The notes below the pieces were generated by a model. It ran no database searches and had not been told where the DNA came from. It saw only the letters and a program-made list of their open reading frames with translations. The position numbers were made by a program, and so were the translations under genes. Below are positions 34,375 to 42,829 of a stretch of 64,000 nt of DNA, piece after piece (the first letter of the stretch is position 1; each line of letters begins with the position of its first letter). The stretch is from assembly GCA_947454525.1 (NCBI GenBank), contig CANGJM010000005.1, forward strand, positions 1 through 64,000, written 5' to 3'. This stretch comes from Flavobacteriales bacterium. Its GTDB lineage: Bacteria > Bacteroidota > Bacteroidia > Flavobacteriales_D > Crocinitomicaceae.

Positions 34375-34764
34375 ATGGACCATTTAGTTATCGCTCAAAC
34401 AGAACAAACACCGCTTGTCTCTTTTCTTTCAAATGGATTGATGGAAATTAGTGGTAAATCGATAGATGAAGATTCTCAAGAATTTTGGAGTCCAGTTGTC
34501 TCTTGGGTTAAAACCTATAGTCTGAAACCTTCCACGAAGACCTGCTTAAATTTGTTCATCGAATCGTTGGATACAAGTTCATCTACTGCGCTAGTAGAAG
34601 TTCTTTACTTGTTGAAAGAAATGATTAAGGAAGGGAACGAAGTGCGTGTACATTGGAATTATGAAGAAAATGACCTAGACATGTTGGAATTAGGCAAAGA
34701 CATGGAGCAACTCACGCAAATTGGTTTTGAATTCGACGTCCTAAAGCCTTTTCCACTCGGATAA
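34375..34764 (+). CDS. DUF1987/SiaC-like regulatory protein
   Basis: A 129-residue soluble protein of the SiaC (DUF1987) type: TPLVSFLSNGLMEISGKSI and EFWSPVVSWVKTYS at the N-terminus, then NLFIESLDTSSSTALVEVLYLLKEM, where the Ser/Thr run is the likely phosphorylation site in SiaC proteins. In Pseudomonas, SiaC works with a kinase and a phosphatase to control a diguanylate cyclase; no such partner genes lie nearby, so the partner here is unknown. The next gene has its own promoter 25 nt downstream. Confidence 0.75.
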   Translation: MDHLVIAQTEQTPLVSFLSNGLMEISGKSIDEDSQEFWSPVVSWVKTYSLKPSTKTCLNLFIESLDTSSSTALVEVLYLLKEMIKEGNEVRVHWNYEENDLDMLELGKDMEQLTQIGFEFDVLKPFPLG

Positions 34765-34788
34765 TTCGGACCACAGTGCGAAAATTGT

Positions 34789-34796
34789 TATTTTTG
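34789..34796 (+). promoter_or_regulatory. -7 element abutting a leaderless start
   Basis: TATTTTTG, an exact TAnnTTTG, followed by 3 nt and the ATG at 34800. An upstream in-frame start at 34776 lies on the other side of the element. Confidence 0.55.
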
Positions 34797-34799
34797 TAC

Positions 34800-35042
34800 A
34801 TGCGTTTAATTAAACAAATTCCTCACGAACGATTTCTGATTCAGCTTCATGCGTACAATGGAAAATTCATTTTATCGATTTCCTTGGACCAATACGAACA
34901 ATCATTTAAAGTTTCAGAGACAGATTTCCCTCAAGTTGAACAACTTGAGTCACTCATTCAAGGTACCTTTTTAACAAAATGCATTCAACGCTTTATCGAA
35001 ATGAGAGGCGATTGGATGGAAATTATACAACTAAAATCATAA
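34800..35042 (+). CDS. Small conserved Bacteroidota protein
   Basis: An 80-residue soluble protein starting MRLIKQIPHERFLIQLHAYN and containing FILSISLDQYEQSFKVSETD. I recall similar short proteins as conserved hypotheticals in other Bacteroidota but know no function. The predicted shape is a small alpha/beta fold: three strands followed by two helices. The start is set by the -7 element 3 nt before the ATG. It ends 1 nt before the OmpH-like gene, so the two are co-transcribed with DUF4924. Confidence 0.7.
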   Translation: MRLIKQIPHERFLIQLHAYNGKFILSISLDQYEQSFKVSETDFPQVEQLESLIQGTFLTKCIQRFIEMRGDWMEIIQLKS

Positions 35043-35043
35043 T

Positions 35044-35640
35044 ATGAAATCATTGATCGTTTCAGCTTCCATTCTTGGAATTTCACTTTTTACTTCTTGC
35101 GGTGAGAAACCGGCTCCTAAAAAGGACACTACGCCTAAAGTAGCCGTTCGTTCTTTGGGTGGATTAAAAATTGCTTACTATTCCAACGATAGCATTAAAG
35201 CAAACTTTGCTTACTTCGTTAAGGAGGAGGGAATCATTAAGAAAAAACAAAAGGCCTTTGAAACCGAAGTAGAGCGCAGAACCAAAGCGTACGAAGCATT
35301 TATCACTAAAAAGGATGCTGAGGCGCGTGGTGGATTATTATCACAAAACGAGATAGCGCAAGTTCAACAACGCGCACAAGAAATGCAAAACCAAATCATG
35401 CAGTACCAACAAACAGAAGGTGCAAAAATTGAGGAACTTGCCATGAAATCTTTGGAAACGGTGAATAAAAAAATTGAAGCCTTAGGTAAAAAGTATTGTG
35501 AAAAACACCAGATTGATATCTTGTTAATGCATGGTGCTGGTGGACAAATAAACTACATCAATGACCGAATGGATGTCACAACTGAATTCGTCAACTTCTT
35601 AAACGAGAATCAGGCACAAATCGAAAAGGAATTAAACTAA
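35044..35640 (+). CDS. OmpH/Skp-family periplasmic chaperone lipoprotein
   Basis: A 198-residue lipoprotein: signal MKSLIVSASILGISLFTSC with lipobox FTSC. The mature part fits the Skp/OmpH fold: a short beta segment (KIAYYSNDSIKANF), a long coiled coil of about 90 residues (KKKQKAFETEVERRTKAYEA through EMQNQIMQYQQTEGAKIEEL), and a C-terminal strand around QIDILLMHGAGGQINYIND. Skp holds unfolded outer-membrane proteins in the periplasm; a lipid anchor is a variation on the usual soluble form. Confidence 0.85.
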   Translation: MKSLIVSASILGISLFTSCGEKPAPKKDTTPKVAVRSLGGLKIAYYSNDSIKANFAYFVKEEGIIKKKQKAFETEVERRTKAYEAFITKKDAEARGGLLSQNEIAQVQQRAQEMQNQIMQYQQTEGAKIEELAMKSLETVNKKIEALGKKYCEKHQIDILLMHGAGGQINYINDRMDVTTEFVNFLNENQAQIEKELN

Positions 35641-35641
35641 C

Positions 35642-36193
35642 ATGCGTCCAACAGAGTCAAAAAAAGTAGAGAACGTTGCTGAATACATTTTGTATTTGTT
35701 TCAAATTGAAGATTTAGTTCGTTCCCTTAATTTGGATATAGAATTAATCAAATCAAAAGTATTGGAGCCGGCGATTCGCGATGAGTTCCAATTGAACGAA
35801 CAAATTTCTTGGTATCAGAATTTGGTTCAGGAAATGAATAGGAAGGGACTCGAAAAAGAGGGGCACATCGATGAAGTTCAGGAGATTTTGGTTGAATTGA
35901 CGTATTTGCATAACAGTTTGCTGACCATCATGAACGACGCAAAGTATAAATCCTTGTGTGAAAATGCCCACGAAGCATTGGAAGAGTTCAAGCAAAAGTC
36001 TAATATGGTGCAACGTCAAGATGTCGAAATTTTGATGCACGCCATGTTTATGAAGTTGCAACTAAAAATGCGTCAAAAGGAAATCAGTGCGGAGACGGAA
36101 GCAGCTTTCGACTTAATGCGCATTCAACTTGCTTATCTTGCGAGAGAATACCAACGTATGAAATCAGGCGATTGGGATTATTTAAATAATTGA
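35642..36193 (+). CDS. DUF4924 family protein
   Basis: A 183-residue, largely helical cytoplasmic protein of the Bacteroidota DUF4924 family: VAEYILYLFQIEDLVRSLNL at the N-terminus, LTYLHNSLLTIMNDAKY in the middle, LMRIQLAYLAREYQRMKSGD at the C-terminus. Function unknown. It starts 1 nt after the OmpH-like gene. Its last 12 nt overlap the 3' end of the convergent HsdR_N-like gene, with a perfect 7-bp hairpin (36189-36205) at the junction. Confidence 0.8.
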   Translation: MRPTESKKVENVAEYILYLFQIEDLVRSLNLDIELIKSKVLEPAIRDEFQLNEQISWYQNLVQEMNRKGLEKEGHIDEVQEILVELTYLHNSLLTIMNDAKYKSLCENAHEALEEFKQKSNMVQRQDVEILMHAMFMKLQLKMRQKEISAETEAAFDLMRIQLAYLAREYQRMKSGDWDYLNN

Positions 36194-36646
36194 GGAACCC
36201 TCAATCGGTAGTTTTTCTAAGACAGACAAACATTTTTTTTCTGTATTCACTTCGTAATAAGCGTGGCTTAAGCCATTGCTTAACGCGATGAATCTACCTT
36301 GCATTTCTTTGTGATACGTCAATGCTTGGTAAAGTGTGTCGACTGAGATTGGAACGTGAGGGGCCTTGCATTCTACCAACACATACGGCAGAAAATCTTT
36401 ATCATAGACCACGATGTCCCAGCGTTTCGTTAATCCAGCGTATTGAATCGATTTTTCTACGGCAATTCGCGAAAGCGGGAAACGATGTTCTTGGTGGAGG
36501 TACGCAATGAAGTGTTGACGAACCCATTCCTCCGGAGTCAATTTTATTTTTTTTCTACGAATGAGGCATTGGACGTAAATCTCCTCTTCTTTCCGGCTTA
36601 ATTGAAGCGAAGTTTTCGGAAGATTTAATGGAATAATTGGACTCAT
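36182..36646 (-). CDS. Stand-alone HsdR N-terminal-type nuclease domain protein
   Basis: A 154-residue protein resembling the N-terminal domain of type I restriction HsdR (HSDR_N_2). It has a PD-(D/E)XK-like core: an acidic residue in KRWDIVVYDKD, then YVLVECKAP with Glu and Lys. The helical lead-in LTPEEWVRQHFIAYLHQE is typical. There is no helicase, HsdM or HsdS, so it is not a restriction system. Such orphan proteins are common in Bacteroidota and have no known function. It is last in the lpxK-to-ald operon; its start shares one base with the ald stop. Confidence 0.75.
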   Translation of the reverse strand: MSPIIPLNLPKTSLQLSRKEEEIYVQCLIRRKKIKLTPEEWVRQHFIAYLHQEHRFPLSRIAVEKSIQYAGLTKRWDIVVYDKDFLPYVLVECKAPHVPISVDTLYQALTYHKEMQGRFIALSNGLSHAYYEVNTEKKCLSVLEKLPIEGSSII

Positions 36647-37866
36647 TACATGCCCGGAAGAAGGAGGTGAATGTCTTTGTATTTCAAATCAAATACTTTT
36701 CCAAGTACTTCATTCGTTAAAATTCCTTTGTACATATACACACCATTACGGAATCCGCTATGTGTTCGGATCAAATCGACAACACCACCTTTTTCACCCA
36801 TTTCAAGAATCATTGGGGAGAAGGTGTTCGACAAGGCGAAAGAAGCAGTTCTGGAAACACGTGAGGCAATGTTTGGCACACAATAATGAACAACACCATG
36901 CTTGATGAAGGTTGGGTCGTTGTGATTCGTTACGCGCGAAGTTTCAAAACATCCACCTTGGTCAATGCTTACATCAACCAAAACGGAACCTGATTTCATT
37001 TCTTGAATCATTTCTTCACTCACAACACATGGAGTTCTACCAATTGGTGAGCGCAATGCTCCAATCACCACATCCGCTCGACGAATGGCTTTCGCTAAAA
37101 CTTTGGGCTGTATGATGGACGTGTAAACACGTAAGCTTAAATCGTTTTGTAAGCGACGTAAACGTGTCAATGAATTGTCAAAAACTTTTACAGAAGCTCC
37201 AAGTCCTAATGCTGCTCGCGTGGCAAATTCTCCTACGGTTCCAGCACCAATTACTACTACTTCGGCAGGTTGAACTCCTGCAATTCCACCCAGCATCAAT
37301 CCTTTTCCTTGGGAGAAAGAGGAAAGTAATTCACCAGCGACCAAAATGGAGGTTGTTCCAGCAATTTCACCCATGGTACGAACTATGGAGAAGACTCCTT
37401 CTTCATCTTGAATGTAATCCCAAGCGACGGCTGTAATTTTTTTCGCGGTTAATTTTTGAAGTATTTCCTTCGGTTGCGTGGATATTTGAAGCGCAGAAAT
37501 AAATGTTTGATTCCCAATCATCATCTCCACTTCTTCTTCGGATGGCGGAGCGACTTTCAGGATGATGTCGCAACTATAAATGGATTTTCGGTCGTACACA
37601 ATTTGTGCACCCGCTTCGCTATATTCGTTATCTGTGAAATTGGATCCTTCACCAGCATTCGTTTCCATTAATACTTGATGTCCGTTTGAAACGAGTAAGG
37701 TAACGGCTTCAGGAACCAAGGCTACGCGTCTCTCTTGAAAGGAAGTTTCCTTCGGAATACCGATAAACAAGTTTCCTTTTTTCTTGCGCACTTCCAGCAT
37801 TTCTTCTTTTGGAAGAAGACTGCCTTTTTGAATGAGTGTTTTTAATAATTCAGGATCAGTTATCAT
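36646..37866 (-). CDS. ald: Alanine dehydrogenase
   Basis: A 406-residue NAD-dependent dehydrogenase of the alanine dehydrogenase / transhydrogenase-alpha family. The catalytic domain includes IGIPKETSFQERRVALVPEA and GSNFTDNEYSEAGA. The Rossmann domain begins AEVVVIGAGTVGEFATRAAL, and VDVSIDQGGCFETSR is the conserved loop. A 30-residue N-terminal extension (ITDPELLKTLIQKGSLLPKEE) is of the kind found in Bacteroidota homologues. It probably interconverts alanine and pyruvate. It overlaps tsaE by 11 nt. Confidence 0.88.
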   Translation of the reverse strand: MITDPELLKTLIQKGSLLPKEEMLEVRKKKGNLFIGIPKETSFQERRVALVPEAVTLLVSNGHQVLMETNAGEGSNFTDNEYSEAGAQIVYDRKSIYSCDIILKVAPPSEEEVEMMIGNQTFISALQISTQPKEILQKLTAKKITAVAWDYIQDEEGVFSIVRTMGEIAGTTSILVAGELLSSFSQGKGLMLGGIAGVQPAEVVVIGAGTVGEFATRAALGLGASVKVFDNSLTRLRRLQNDLSLRVYTSIIQPKVLAKAIRRADVVIGALRSPIGRTPCVVSEEMIQEMKSGSVLVDVSIDQGGCFETSRVTNHNDPTFIKHGVVHYCVPNIASRVSRTASFALSNTFSPMILEMGEKGGVVDLIRTHSGFRNGVYMYKGILTNEVLGKVFDLKYKDIHLLLPGM

Positions 37867-38299
37867 AATTCAGGACGATTTCTCTTAGTTCACCTTCTGG
37901 TTCACAACGAATATACAGCCAATTCGCGTGTTCTGGAAGAATTTTTTCAATTTTATCTGGCCACTCGACAAAGAAATAGGCATTTTCTTCAAATAATTCA
38001 TCTAGTCCAAGTTGGGCAAGATCACGTTCATTTTCAATGCGATAGCAGTCCAAATGGAAGGCCTTTGTTCCTGGTTTGGTCACATATTCATGAACAATCG
38101 CATACGTCGGTGATCCATCTGGTTGTTTAATGCCAAGTTCCCGAAGTAAAGCCTGAACGAAGGTTGTTTTACCAGCGCCCATTTCTCCTTGAATGGCTAC
38201 GAAGCTAGGTTTGGAAAGAAGTTTGACAAGTTCAGCTGCGACACTGGAAAGTGATTCCAACGGAACATGTTCCCAACGTTTAGTTTGGTCTTTTTGCAT
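37856..38299 (-). CDS. tsaE: tRNA threonylcarbamoyladenosine biosynthesis ATPase TsaE
   Basis: TsaE, an ATPase needed with TsaB and TsaD for the t6A modification at position 37 of ANN-decoding tRNAs. It has 147 residues with P-loop GEMGAGKTT (residues 38-46), the SPTYAIVHEY segment, HLDCYRIE, and FVEWPDKI. The start overlaps the end of lpxH by 20 nt and the stop overlaps ald by 11 nt, so it is tightly coupled in the operon. Confidence 0.95.
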   Translation of the reverse strand: MQKDQTKRWEHVPLESLSSVAAELVKLLSKPSFVAIQGEMGAGKTTFVQALLRELGIKQPDGSPTYAIVHEYVTKPGTKAFHLDCYRIENERDLAQLGLDELFEENAYFFVEWPDKIEKILPEHANWLYIRCEPEGELREIVLNYDN

Positions 38300-39068
38300 C
38301 GTAGGCTTCTATTTGTCCATTTTTCCATGAACACATTTCTAATTTTTGTCCATCGAAACGAGCAAAGGTTTGTGCGTACAACCATTCTCCTGTATTGAGG
38401 TAAACAGCCTGATCTATGGTCAATTCCAAGGGCAAATGTCTGTGTCCAAAAATATAGTAGTCTTGCGGATTTGTTTTCTGATGTTCAACAGCGAAGTGAT
38501 AAAGCCATTCCTTATCCTTTCCAGCATAAATCATGTCTTTCGCCATGCCACTTTTGCGGCTGCTACGGGAAAAGTAATTCGCTAACGAAATTCCGAAATT
38601 CGGGTGGATACGGGCAAAAGCCCATTGACACAATGGATTTCTAAAAACACGTTTGATGAACTTGTATTTATAGTCACCCGGACCTAATCCGTCTCCATGC
38701 GCGACAAAAAATCGCTTACCGTTTTTCTCAAAGCAATATTCGTCTGCATGTAATTGAACACCTAATTCTTCTTGAAAATAGTGAAACATCCACATGTCGT
38801 GGTTTCCTTTAAAGAAATGAACGGGAATTCCTTTGTCAACGAGTCCAGCGATTTTTGCTTGCAATCGGACAAATCCTTTAGGAATGACGGTTTTGTATTC
38901 AAACCAGAAGTCAAAGATGTCTCCGATTAAAAAAATTTCATCGGCATCTTTTTCAATGCAATCAAGCCAAGCCACGATAGCTGACTCGCGTTCTCGACTT
39001 TTAGCTAAATCAGGAGTGCCCAGATGGAAATCTGAAGCAAAATACGTGTATTTAGCCGGGGAGTCCAT
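38280..39068 (-). CDS. lpxH: UDP-2,3-diacylglucosamine diphosphatase (LpxH-type)
   Basis: A 262-residue metallophosphoesterase that should cleave UDP-2,3-diacylglucosamine to lipid X in lipid A synthesis. The binuclear metal motifs are in order: SDFHLGTPD, IGDIFDFWFEY, FKGNHDMWMF, VAHGDGLGPGDYKYKF and FGHRHLP. A basic amphipathic segment (RVFRNPLCQWAFARIHPNFG) fits membrane association. Together with lpxK at the head of the operon and lpxA at the window's right edge, it points to a lipid-A-making outer membrane. Confidence 0.92.
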   Translation of the reverse strand: MDSPAKYTYFASDFHLGTPDLAKSRERESAIVAWLDCIEKDADEIFLIGDIFDFWFEYKTVIPKGFVRLQAKIAGLVDKGIPVHFFKGNHDMWMFHYFQEELGVQLHADEYCFEKNGKRFFVAHGDGLGPGDYKYKFIKRVFRNPLCQWAFARIHPNFGISLANYFSRSSRKSGMAKDMIYAGKDKEWLYHFAVEHQKTNPQDYYIFGHRHLPLELTIDQAVYLNTGEWLYAQTFARFDGQKLEMCSWKNGQIEAYDAKRPN

Positions 39069-40180
39069 TAATGACCAAAAATGCGTTTTAATTCTTCCTC
39101 CAAAGCTGGACCTCTCAAATTCGTTTTGATCACGTGCCCTTCACGATCGATGAGCACTGTGAACGGAACACTTGAAACTTTGTATAATTGAGCTACTTTA
39201 CTGTTCCATCCTCCTAAATCACTCACGTGGTTTGGCCAAGACAGTTGATCTTGTTCAATGGCATTTTTCCATTTTTGCGCGTCTGTATCCAGGGAAACAC
39301 TCACAATAGTAAAGCCATCTTTTTTGTATTTCTCATAGGTCTGAACCACATTTGGGTTTTCTCGACGGCAAGGTCCACACCACGAAGCCCAGAAATCAAT
39401 GAGTACAATTTGTCCACGCAAAGAAGAAAGTGTCATGGTCTTTTTCCCATCCGTTTTTAACTCAGTAAAATCCGGTGCTATTTTTCCTGGTGCTAAAAAG
39501 TTGGCATCGTCGAGGCGTTTTTTAATTTGGGCGAAATGGGTGTAGAACGATTGTACGGTTGGACTTTCACTAAAGACAGAATACAATTGATTCAATACAT
39601 TTTCATACGTCGCCATGTCCTGTTCCGCATTCATATTCGCTAAAGCAAGGATCAAAACCGGTGAATTTGCGTTTGCTCCAACAAATCCTTGAAGTTCACT
39701 GTTGAATTTATAAAATTCTTGGGTCATGTAGTCATTCACCGCTTGTTCACGAGAAGGATCCGTTTTAATAGCTGTTAATGCAGAATCACTTTTTGCTGTC
39801 CATTTTTCCGCAATATGTGAAAAGTCATTCATTGCTTTAGATTCATCTGAACCTACGAAATTGCAGAAGTCCTTCAGTTTTTTCCCGTCACCGTATACTT
39901 TGATGTCACTGTTGTTTTTCAAAATAAGGTGAATGTTGTCATTTCCAACACGTAGGTAATAGTAATCTGGATTGGGTAATTCGAGGGTAAGTTTAAAATT
40001 CCCTTTTTTATCCATAGCAGCAGATCCGTAGTCTTTGTAGACATTTCCGAAGTTTTGAGAAATTCGAACAGAATCTACGTTGGCATTAAAAATCATGCCC
40101 GAAACAGTTACTTTGATGGCATTTTGACCAAATATTCCAAAGGGAAAAAAGGCTAAAAGTATAATTCCTAGGTTTTTCAT
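39068..40180 (-). CDS. TlpA-like thiol-disulfide reductase with DUF4369-type domain (copy 1)
   Basis: A 370-residue exported protein. The signal peptide is MKNLGIILLAFFPFGIFGQ. The N-terminal beta domain is DUF4369-like (ITVSGMIFNANVDSVRI region and YYYLRVGNDNIHLILKNNSD). The C-terminal redoxin domain has WASWCGPC, with the active cysteines at residues 268 and 271, and the cis-Pro in SSVPFTVLID. It should act as a periplasmic thiol-disulfide reductase. It overlaps its paralogue at 40177 by 4 nt and shares one base with lpxH. Confidence 0.9.
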   Translation of the reverse strand: MKNLGIILLAFFPFGIFGQNAIKVTVSGMIFNANVDSVRISQNFGNVYKDYGSAAMDKKGNFKLTLELPNPDYYYLRVGNDNIHLILKNNSDIKVYGDGKKLKDFCNFVGSDESKAMNDFSHIAEKWTAKSDSALTAIKTDPSREQAVNDYMTQEFYKFNSELQGFVGANANSPVLILALANMNAEQDMATYENVLNQLYSVFSESPTVQSFYTHFAQIKKRLDDANFLAPGKIAPDFTELKTDGKKTMTLSSLRGQIVLIDFWASWCGPCRRENPNVVQTYEKYKKDGFTIVSVSLDTDAQKWKNAIEQDQLSWPNHVSDLGGWNSKVAQLYKVSSVPFTVLIDREGHVIKTNLRGPALEEELKRIFGH

Positions 40181-41373
40181 TTTAAAAGTTCGTTTAAGGT
40201 TTCTTCTAATTTTTCACCGCGAAGGTTTTTTCCAATAATCTTTCCTTCTTTGTTTAAGAGAACGGTATAGGGAATTCCTTCAATTCCAAAGTTTGCGACA
40301 ACGGAAGATTTCCATCCCTTCAAATCACTCACATGGTTTGTCCACGACAAATTATCCTTCGCAATTGCTTCTTTCCATTTTGCAGCATCTTCATCCAAGG
40401 AAACGGAATAAATGGTAAATCCTTTATTCTTAAATTTCTCGTAAACTTTCACAACGTTCGGATTCTCTGCTCGACAAGGTCCACACCACGATGCCCAAAA
40501 ATCAACAAGAACTACTTTTCCTTTGAGGTCGGAAAGTTTCAAGATTTTCCCTGACGAATTCGGTAAGGCAATTTCTGGAGCTGGAACAGTACCATTTACA
40601 GATGAAGCGAATTCAAAATAGGCATTTTCAATTTGTGCATATTGATTTCGGAAAGTTTCAGCTGCCGGTTGTCCTGCATATTTTTCTTCGAATGCTTCGG
40701 TTACTTTTTTCAGTGCTTCCAAATTCGTTGCATCCCAATCGTCAAAACTGACGCTTGGCAACAAATCCATGGAAAGAATGATGTTGTAAGCATTGCTTGG
40801 GTCTTTCAACATTTGTGTTCTGGAAAAAGATTCCATTTTACTTTTTGCTTGAAGAAAAAGTTCAGAAACTTCTTCCTTGCTGCGGTTTTCTTCGTTTAAC
40901 TGCAAGCGGGCTTGTGTTTGTTGAAACGCATCGAATTCACCTAAATAGCGGTTCATGGTTTTACTCCAACTGGTCCCACCGGCATTTGGTTTGGAAACGA
41001 AGGAGCTCGCCGACGTATTGATGGTCAGATGATCTCCAGGAATTAAGGTAATTGGAATTAAACTGTTTTTCTCATCACTCAATCTCAAGAAATAATATCC
41101 CAAACCAGGAATGTTTCCACTGATACTGAAACTTCCATCGTCGTTTATTTGTCCTTCGGCAACAGGAATGGTTCCTTTGTCGCTAGGTGCTTCGATAAAC
41201 AAAGTCAATCCTGGCACACCAGTGATTTTACCGGAGATTTCAAAATTTGCTTCGAGTCCACCTGTTTCTGCTAAGTCCTTTTGGTTTTTGTTGTACCAAA
41301 TAATTCCGCCAACAAGTGCGACAATTGCCACAAGGATTACCCAGGTTTTATGTTTGATCATCCAATCTTTCAT
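40177..41373 (-). CDS. TlpA-like thiol-disulfide reductase with DUF4369-type domain (copy 2)
   Basis: A 398-residue paralogue of the neighbouring gene. Here the N-terminus is a membrane anchor (MIKHKTWVILVAIVALVGGIIWY) without a clear cleavage site, so it is tethered to the inner membrane. The DUF4369-like domain is followed by a redoxin domain with WASWCGPC (residues 297-300) and cis-Pro in EGIPYTVLLN. The redoxin parts of the two copies are closely similar, which suggests a tandem duplication with one soluble or exported form and one anchored form. It has an ATGA overlap with gatB. Confidence 0.9.
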   Translation of the reverse strand: MKDWMIKHKTWVILVAIVALVGGIIWYNKNQKDLAETGGLEANFEISGKITGVPGLTLFIEAPSDKGTIPVAEGQINDDGSFSISGNIPGLGYYFLRLSDEKNSLIPITLIPGDHLTINTSASSFVSKPNAGGTSWSKTMNRYLGEFDAFQQTQARLQLNEENRSKEEVSELFLQAKSKMESFSRTQMLKDPSNAYNIILSMDLLPSVSFDDWDATNLEALKKVTEAFEEKYAGQPAAETFRNQYAQIENAYFEFASSVNGTVPAPEIALPNSSGKILKLSDLKGKVVLVDFWASWCGPCRAENPNVVKVYEKFKNKGFTIYSVSLDEDAAKWKEAIAKDNLSWTNHVSDLKGWKSSVVANFGIEGIPYTVLLNKEGKIIGKNLRGEKLEETLNELLK

Positions 41374-42824
41374 GCATCAAGAAGTTGACGTAATAATCCA
41401 TTTGCTAATTTCGGATCTGCTTTTCCTTGCGACACTTTCATCAATTGTCCCATAAAGAATCCAGTCAATTGTTTTTCTCCTCCTCTGTATCGAGCAACTT
41501 CATCTGGATTTAATTCAAAAACTTTCAAGATGAATCCTTTCAAGGCATCTTCATCGGAGTTTTGAATTAAATTTAATCGTTCGGCCACCTGTAAAGGAGA
41601 TTCTTGTGTGGAGAATAAGGCCGGAAAGATGTTTTGTGAAGCAACGGAGCTAGAAACTTTCCCTTCTTCTACAAGGTGAATTAATTCGGCAATCACCAAA
41701 GGTTTCAATGGGAATTTATCCATCTCAATTCCATATTCATTCAAATAGGATTTGATGTCTCCCATCAACCAATTGGCCGCGGACTTGTAGTTTTTTGTAT
41801 GTGCTAGAATAGATTCGTAATAAAGTGCAATTCCTTTGTTGTCCGTAATGTTGTAGGCATCGTATTCAGACAAGCCATATTCTTTTGTATAGCGTTGGAA
41901 CAAGGCACGAGGCAATGCTGGCATTTCCTGCGCAACTGTTTCAATTTGTTCTTTAGTGATCGTAATTGGTGGGAGATCTGGTTCCGGAAAATAACGGTAA
42001 TCATTCGCCGCTTCTTTGGATCGCATGGAAATTGTAATTCCTTTCAGCGCATCAAATGCTCTTGTTTCTTGCGATAATGTTCCACCTGCTTCCAATACTT
42101 CAATTTGACGAAGAATTTCAAATTCAATCGCACGTTGAACGTTTCGAATGGAGTTCATGTTTTTCACCTCTACCTTCGTTCCAAATTCTGAAACACCGAC
42201 AAGTCTTACGGAAACATTCGCATCACAGCGCAGGGATCCTTCTTCCATGTTGCCATCACAAATATCCAGGTAGCGAACAAGTTTACGCACTTCCGTTAGG
42301 TAGTGGTAAGCTTCCATGGATGAACGCATGTCCGGTTCAGAAACGATTTCGAGTAGGGGAGTCCCCGCACGATTTAAGTCCACCAATGTATCGTAAACGT
42401 CCACATCGTGAATGCTTTTTCCGGCGTCTTCTTCCATGTGAATACGTGTCAAACCAATGGATTTCTCGGTTCCGTCATCTGTGCGAATAACGATGCTTCC
42501 TCCGGTACAAATTGGTGTTGTATCTTGGGTGATTTGGTATCCTTTCGGTAAATCGGGATAGAAATAATTTTTACGTGCGAAATGCTGTGCTGGTGCGATG
42601 TGTGCGTCGCAAGCAAGGCCTAATTTAATGGCGAATTCAATGGTTTTTTTGTTCATCACCGGCAAAGTACCTGGATGTCCAAGTGTCACCACGCTAATGT
42701 TTGAATTTGGTGCGGAACCATATTCATTTACATCGTTTGAATATGCCTTGGTTTTGGTCAACATTTGTGCATGGACTTCAAGTCCGATTACAACTTCGTA
42801 TTTATCGCGAATGGATGCTTCCAT
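41370..42824 (-). CDS. gatB: Asp-tRNA(Asn)/Glu-tRNA(Gln) amidotransferase subunit B
   Basis: GatB, the kinase subunit of the GatCAB complex that converts Glu-tRNA(Gln), and in some species Asp-tRNA(Asn), to the correct aminoacyl-tRNA. It has 484 residues. Motifs: YEVVIGLEVHAQMLTKTKAY, LGHPGTLPVMNK, ARKNYFYPDLPKGYQITQ, HMEEDAGKSIHD, and SLRCDANVSVR. The C-terminal YqeY-like tail ends in GKADPKLANGLLRQLLDA. gatA and gatC are not in the window. Confidence 0.96.
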   Translation of the reverse strand: MEASIRDKYEVVIGLEVHAQMLTKTKAYSNDVNEYGSAPNSNISVVTLGHPGTLPVMNKKTIEFAIKLGLACDAHIAPAQHFARKNYFYPDLPKGYQITQDTTPICTGGSIVIRTDDGTEKSIGLTRIHMEEDAGKSIHDVDVYDTLVDLNRAGTPLLEIVSEPDMRSSMEAYHYLTEVRKLVRYLDICDGNMEEGSLRCDANVSVRLVGVSEFGTKVEVKNMNSIRNVQRAIEFEILRQIEVLEAGGTLSQETRAFDALKGITISMRSKEAANDYRYFPEPDLPPITITKEQIETVAQEMPALPRALFQRYTKEYGLSEYDAYNITDNKGIALYYESILAHTKNYKSAANWLMGDIKSYLNEYGIEMDKFPLKPLVIAELIHLVEEGKVSSSVASQNIFPALFSTQESPLQVAERLNLIQNSDEDALKGFILKVFELNPDEVARYRGGEKQLTGFFMGQLMKVSQGKADPKLANGLLRQLLDA

Positions 42825-42829
42825 AATTT

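Noticed and set aside
36177-36205. A 14-bp palindrome ATTATTTAAATAAT followed by the hairpin ATTGAGG-AAC-CCTCAAT at the overlapping ends of two convergent genes
   Set aside because: The hairpin lacks an immediate T-run on either strand, so I do not call it a terminator, though it may mark transcript ends.
36182-36646. Remnant of a type I restriction system
   Set aside because: No hsdM, hsdS or helicase fragments lie nearby and the gene is tightly coupled to housekeeping genes, so it is a stand-alone family member.
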